The position numbers were made by a program, and so were the translations under genes. A stretch of DNA of 9,599 nt from JADYZU01 sp964443055 (GTDB taxonomy: Bacteria > Pseudomonadota > Alphaproteobacteria > Rhodobacterales > Rhodobacteraceae): positions 1-9,599 of the forward strand of contig CAYUBT010000102.1 of the NCBI GenBank assembly GCA_964443055.1, in the 5' to 3' direction. Numbering within the stretch: position 1 is the stretch's first letter; every line of letters begins with the position of its first letter. Below, piece by piece: positions 7,790-9,599 of this stretch. The notes under the pieces were generated by a model that was not told the DNA's origin, made no database searches, and saw only the letters and a program-made list of their open reading frames with translations.

Positions 7790-7811
7790 TGCACGGGCCT
7801 GCGCGGGTGCA
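7790..7811 (-). other. Inverted repeat in the gap between the two secreted paralogues
   Basis: TGCAC (7790-7794) and GTGCA (7807-7811) are perfect inverted repeats around a GC-rich 12-base loop, within the 105-base gap 7761-7865. On the - strand this lies between the stop of paralogue B and the start of paralogue A and could form an mRNA hairpin. There is no T-run and no clear sigma70-type promoter in this gap, so read-through from upstream is the simplest model. Confidence 0.25.
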
Positions 7812-7865
7812 TGGCGCGGATCGACATTAACACGAATCAGCGATTTCCCTCGCAGAATCTGTGCC

Positions 7866-8426
7866 TCAGGGCACCAGCGCAAGCGGCGTGATCGCCGTCA
7901 CCTGGTCGCCTGCCGGGACCGAGAGGCCCAGTTCGGGAAAGTAGTAGCGCGTCTCTTCGCCTGCGGACCAGGTGATTGTCACCTCGACCAGTTCCCAGAT
8001 GCATTCCCCCAGCGTGAGCGTGCCGCCCAGGCCCCCCTGCACGCGCTGGCGATCGGTAGAGTTGGCCCCGTCGGCGGTGACCACGGCTACGGCCTCCCAG
8101 TCCGATCCGGGGAAGGGCGGGGGGATATCGGCGGGGAGCATGTCGTAGTCATAGCGTACGCGCTGCCCTTGGGGGCCAATGGCCGAGAGATAGACATGGC
8201 CCTGCGCGAATTCGACCGTTCCAAGCCTGTGCCCCTCGATCTCGGCGTCGAGCCGGATCACCCCGGGACGGCGCGGATCGGCGGTGAAGAGGTCACTGCC
8301 GCCATGCGCATATGAGACGACGATCCCCTCCACGAGGTCGGCCCGTGTTGCACAGACCTCGGCGGCCAGTGGCAGCCCTGAAAGGGCGATCACGGCGGAC
8401 AGCAAGGCGATGTGACTGCGATTCAT
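7866..8426 (-). CDS. Secreted protein of unknown function, two-cysteine paralogue B
   Basis: No named family recognised. The 186-residue protein has a Sec signal peptide (MNRSHIALLSAVIAL..., cleavage after Ala22) followed almost at once by Cys25. The second and only other cysteine is Cys142 in LGECIW. Shared landmarks with the downstream gene at 7176-7760 are C..RADLVEGIVV (25-37), RPGVI (53-57), FAQGHV (73-78), YDYDM (92-96), RVQGG (128-132), and YYFPELGL (161-168). The distance between the cysteines (117 residues) and from the first cysteine to YDY (67 residues) is identical in both proteins, which points to a common fold and a conserved disulfide. Outside these positions identity is low, so the duplication is old. 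ATG 8426 has a weak GGA (in CGGATGA) about 11 bases upstream. A possible promoter lies directly upstream. Likely first gene of a two-gene unit. Confidence 0.82.
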   Translation of the reverse strand: MNRSHIALLSAVIALSGLPLAAEVCATRADLVEGIVVSYAHGGSDLFTADPRRPGVIRLDAEIEGHRLGTVEFAQGHVYLSAIGPQGQRVRYDYDMLPADIPPPFPGSDWEAVAVVTADGANSTDRQRVQGGLGGTLTLGECIWELVEVTITWSAGEETRYYFPELGLSVPAGDQVTAITPLALVP

Positions 8427-8455
8427 GCTGGTGTCATCCGGTCTGGGCGGGCGCG

Positions 8456-8485
8456 ATCATGCCGCGCCGCTGCGTCCGGCCGCAA
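8456..8485 (-). promoter_or_regulatory. Possible sigma70-type promoter for the secreted paralogue pair
   Basis: On the - strand, TTGCGG (8485-8480) is followed after 18 bases by CATGAT (8461-8456), a 4/6 match to TATAAT, placing a start site about 20-25 bases before ATG 8426. The -35 match is only the TTG core. It is supported by its place just after the strong terminator-like hairpin of the cyclase gene, where a new transcript would be expected. Confidence 0.25.
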
Positions 8486-8524
8486 GGCGGTACCGGCACC
8501 GGCCACGCGGAAGTGACAGCAGGG

Positions 8525-8551
8525 GCGGCGCGGGAACGTGACCCGCGCCGC
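8525..8551 (-). terminator. Terminator-like perfect 10-bp hairpin after the cyclase gene
   Basis: GCGGCGCGGG (8525-8534) and CCCGCGCCGC (8542-8551) are perfect complements around a 7-base loop (AACGTGA on the + strand). The hairpin begins 13 bases after the cyclase stop codon (8564-8566). All ten pairs are G-C, so it is very stable. No T-run follows on either strand, so it is either a hairpin-only terminator as proposed in some GC-rich genomes or a 3'-end stabiliser ahead of Rho-dependent ending. Confidence 0.55.
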
Positions 8552-8563
8552 GAAGGCCTTTGC

Positions 8564-9385
8564 TCAGGCGACCGCGAGCAGACGCGCCAGGCCGCCGGTG
8601 CCCCCCCGGTGGGTGGGCGAGCCGATGAACACCGTCGCCCCCTTGGCCGGAAGCTGGTCGAGATTCTTCACGCATTCGATTCCGAAACGCCCCGACGGCA
8701 GCCAGGAGTAATGCACCGCGAAATCGGCCGAATTGCCCGGATCAAGGCTGAGCGTGTCCACCGCGATCGATGCCGCCCCGATCTCGGCCAGCAGGTCGGT
8801 GGCCGATTTGGCGAATCCGGGGAAGGTGAAATTGCCGTCCGCATCGTTGCGGAAGGACATGTCACCGACCTTCGCCGCCCAGCCCGAATGCATGGCGACA
8901 CAGGCACCCGCCGGGATATCGCCATGTTCCGAGATCCAGGCCTCGATATCCTCGGCATCAAGCGTGGCATTCGGATCTTCGGCCGCCTTGGCGGTGATGT
9001 CCACGATGCAGAGCGGCGCGATGAGCTGGCCGGGATCCAGCTTCTCGACCGAGTCGCCGTTCTCGCTGAAATGCAACGGCACATCCATATGGGTGCCCGA
9101 ATGTTCGTAATAGCTGACCTTGTAGAGCTGGTAGCCCGATTCCTCGAAATTCACGGCCAGTTCCATCTCGATCCCCGGAACGCCGTCGAAGGTCGGGAAG
9201 TCGGGGTCGAAGACATGGGTCAGGTCAACGACCCGCCCCTGCGCCTGGGCAAGCGCGGGCCTGGCTGCCATGATGCCCGAGGCAACCGCGGTCGCGGTAA
9301 CGGCGGCGGCACCCGCGCCGGTGAACAACTGGCGGCGCGACAGCATCTCGCGCCTGACGCCATCCATGATACATGCATTGCACAT
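8564..9385 (-). CDS. Tat-exported cyclase-family (KynB-like) metal hydrolase
   Basis: Probable periplasmic member of the putative cyclase / kynurenine formamidase (KynB) family, metal-dependent hydrolases acting on amides or esters; substrate unknown. The 273-residue protein carries a twin-arginine signal: SRRQLF (16-21), a moderately hydrophobic Ala-rich stretch, and a cleavage site after Ala44-Leu-Ala46. The mature domain opens with VVDLTHVF and contains the family metal motif HSGTHMDVPLHF (His95, His99, Asp101, His105). The C-terminus has the family ending NLDQLP..GATVFIGSPTHRGGTGG. ATG 9385 is chosen for its strong ribosome site (AGGGAG 8-13 bases upstream); an in-frame ATG at 9424 adds 13 residues but lacks one. 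The chosen start leaves MCNACIMDGVRREM in front of the Tat motif, with an unusual CxxC pair. Housekeeping KynB is cytoplasmic and shorter, so export argues against a simple tryptophan-pathway role. Confidence 0.9.
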   Translation of the reverse strand: MCNACIMDGVRREMLSRRQLFTGAGAAAVTATAVASGIMAARPALAQAQGRVVDLTHVFDPDFPTFDGVPGIEMELAVNFEESGYQLYKVSYYEHSGTHMDVPLHFSENGDSVEKLDPGQLIAPLCIVDITAKAAEDPNATLDAEDIEAWISEHGDIPAGACVAMHSGWAAKVGDMSFRNDADGNFTFPGFAKSATDLLAEIGAASIAVDTLSLDPGNSADFAVHYSWLPSGRFGIECVKNLDQLPAKGATVFIGSPTHRGGTGGLARLLAVA

Positions 9386-9430
9386 AATCGACTCTCCCTC
9401 TCGCAGCGGCCGTGCTGGCCTCACCGAACC

Positions 9431-9459
9431 AGATCAGCGATCCCGGGCGATTCCGTCAA
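9431..9459 (-). promoter_or_regulatory. Candidate sigma70-type promoter for the cyclase-family gene
   Basis: On the - strand, TTGACG (9459-9454, 5 of 6 to consensus) is followed after exactly 17 bases by TGATCT (9436-9431), a weak -10. A T-rich stretch (GTATTTTTC) lies immediately upstream of the -35, as in UP elements. The predicted start would give a leader of about 40 bases ahead of ATG 9385. The poor -10 keeps confidence modest. Confidence 0.38.
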
Positions 9460-9484
9460 GAAAAATACGGATACCCGAAGGATC

Positions 9485-9510
9485 GGCGCGGCCTGGCTGT
9501 CCGGTCCGCC
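9485..9510 (-). terminator. Weak interrupted hairpin after the possible gene end at 9528
   Basis: GGCG (9485-9488) pairs with CGCC (9507-9510), and further GGCC/GGTC and GG/CC pairs follow inward with single-base bulges. Read on the - strand it begins 18 bases after the possible stop codon at 9528-9530. The nearest T-run is about 20 bases further on, too far for a classic terminator. Confidence 0.22.
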
Positions 9511-9527
9511 ATGATTGCCCCCTGCAT

Positions 9528-9599
9528 TCAGAGCGGGTTGTCCATCCGCACCTGCATCCGCACCCGCCCCGTGCAGGGCATGGAGAATGCGAGCCTGAC
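9528..9599 (-). CDS. Possible C-terminal end of an unidentified protein (5' part outside window)
   Basis: On the - strand the frame is open from the window edge and ends at TGA (9530-9528), giving 23 residues that finish RVRMQVRMDNPL. Nearly every codon ends in G or C, as in the real genes here, and a promoter candidate plus a hairpin follow in the next 75 bases, which fits a gene end. However, 72 bases is too short to prove coding, no family is recognisable, and a + strand frame from ATG 9511 to the window end is also open. The sequence beyond the window would decide. Confidence 0.35.
   Translation of the reverse strand, partial: VRLAFSMPCTGRVRMQVRMDNPL

Noticed and set aside
7764..7838. 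ACGAATC occurring twice (7764-7770 and 7832-7838) upstream of secreted paralogue A
   Set aside because: A 7-base repeat 68 bases apart with no symmetry or third copy is easily explained by chance.
8312..9514. 400-residue + strand open frame opposite the cyclase gene
   Set aside because: Its sequence is the Arg-rich complement of a real Tat-cyclase gene with signal peptide and metal motif; no family features of its own.
9511..9599. + strand frame starting at ATG 9511 and open to the window end
   Set aside because: No ribosome site upstream and no recognisable sequence; the overlapping - strand gene end is somewhat more plausible, though neither is proven.
1..9599. Mobile elements, CRISPR repeats, tRNA or rRNA genes
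   Set aside because: No transposase or integrase motifs, no regular repeat-spacer pattern, and no RNA-gene signature seen in reading either strand.

Overview
The window is a gene-dense, very GC-rich stretch with strong G/C preference at third codon positions, short intergenic gaps and several stop/start overlaps. Protein styles (a DapE with the GRGAADMKSG motif, a Tat-exported cyclase-family protein, a YhbW-like flavin monooxygenase) and a TTGACG-type -35 suggest an alphaproteobacterium, most likely Rhodobacterales; this is inferred from style, not from a marker gene. I see no RNA gene, mobile element, CRISPR array or integration scar.

Layout. Bases 1-873 (+) are the C-terminal three quarters of dapE (lysine/diaminopimelate synthesis). 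After a 79-base gap comes a tight five-gene run on the + strand: a 12-TM MFS transporter (953-2077), a LolD/MacB-type ABC ATPase (2082-2735), a 790-residue FtsX-family permease with a GTG start overlapping the ATPase stop (2732-5104), a secreted AttH/CrtC-type lipocalin-like protein overlapping the permease end (5094-6149), and a luciferase-like flavin monooxygenase (6176-7171). The spacing strongly suggests co-transcription and, for the three middle genes, translational coupling.

The + strand run meets a - strand block with only 4 bases between the facing stop codons. The - strand block holds, in transcription order, a possible C-terminal end of an unknown gene (9599-9528), a Tat-exported cyclase/KynB-like metal hydrolase (9385-8564) closed by a perfect 10-bp hairpin, and two secreted small proteins of unknown function (8426-7866 and 7760-7176). 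The last two are diverged paralogues with two cysteines at identical spacing.

The most interesting unit is the ATPase/permease/lipocalin trio. It has the energy-coupling parts of a MacB/LolCDE-like machine but no MacA-type adaptor; instead the third gene makes a periplasmic lipocalin-like protein. This organisation matches the attE-H-like clusters known in other proteobacteria, whose substrate is poorly defined. A role in moving a lipid or other hydrophobic ligand is a reasonable inference but is not shown by the sequence. The second point of interest is the pair of secreted two-cysteine paralogues, which I do not recognise as any named family.
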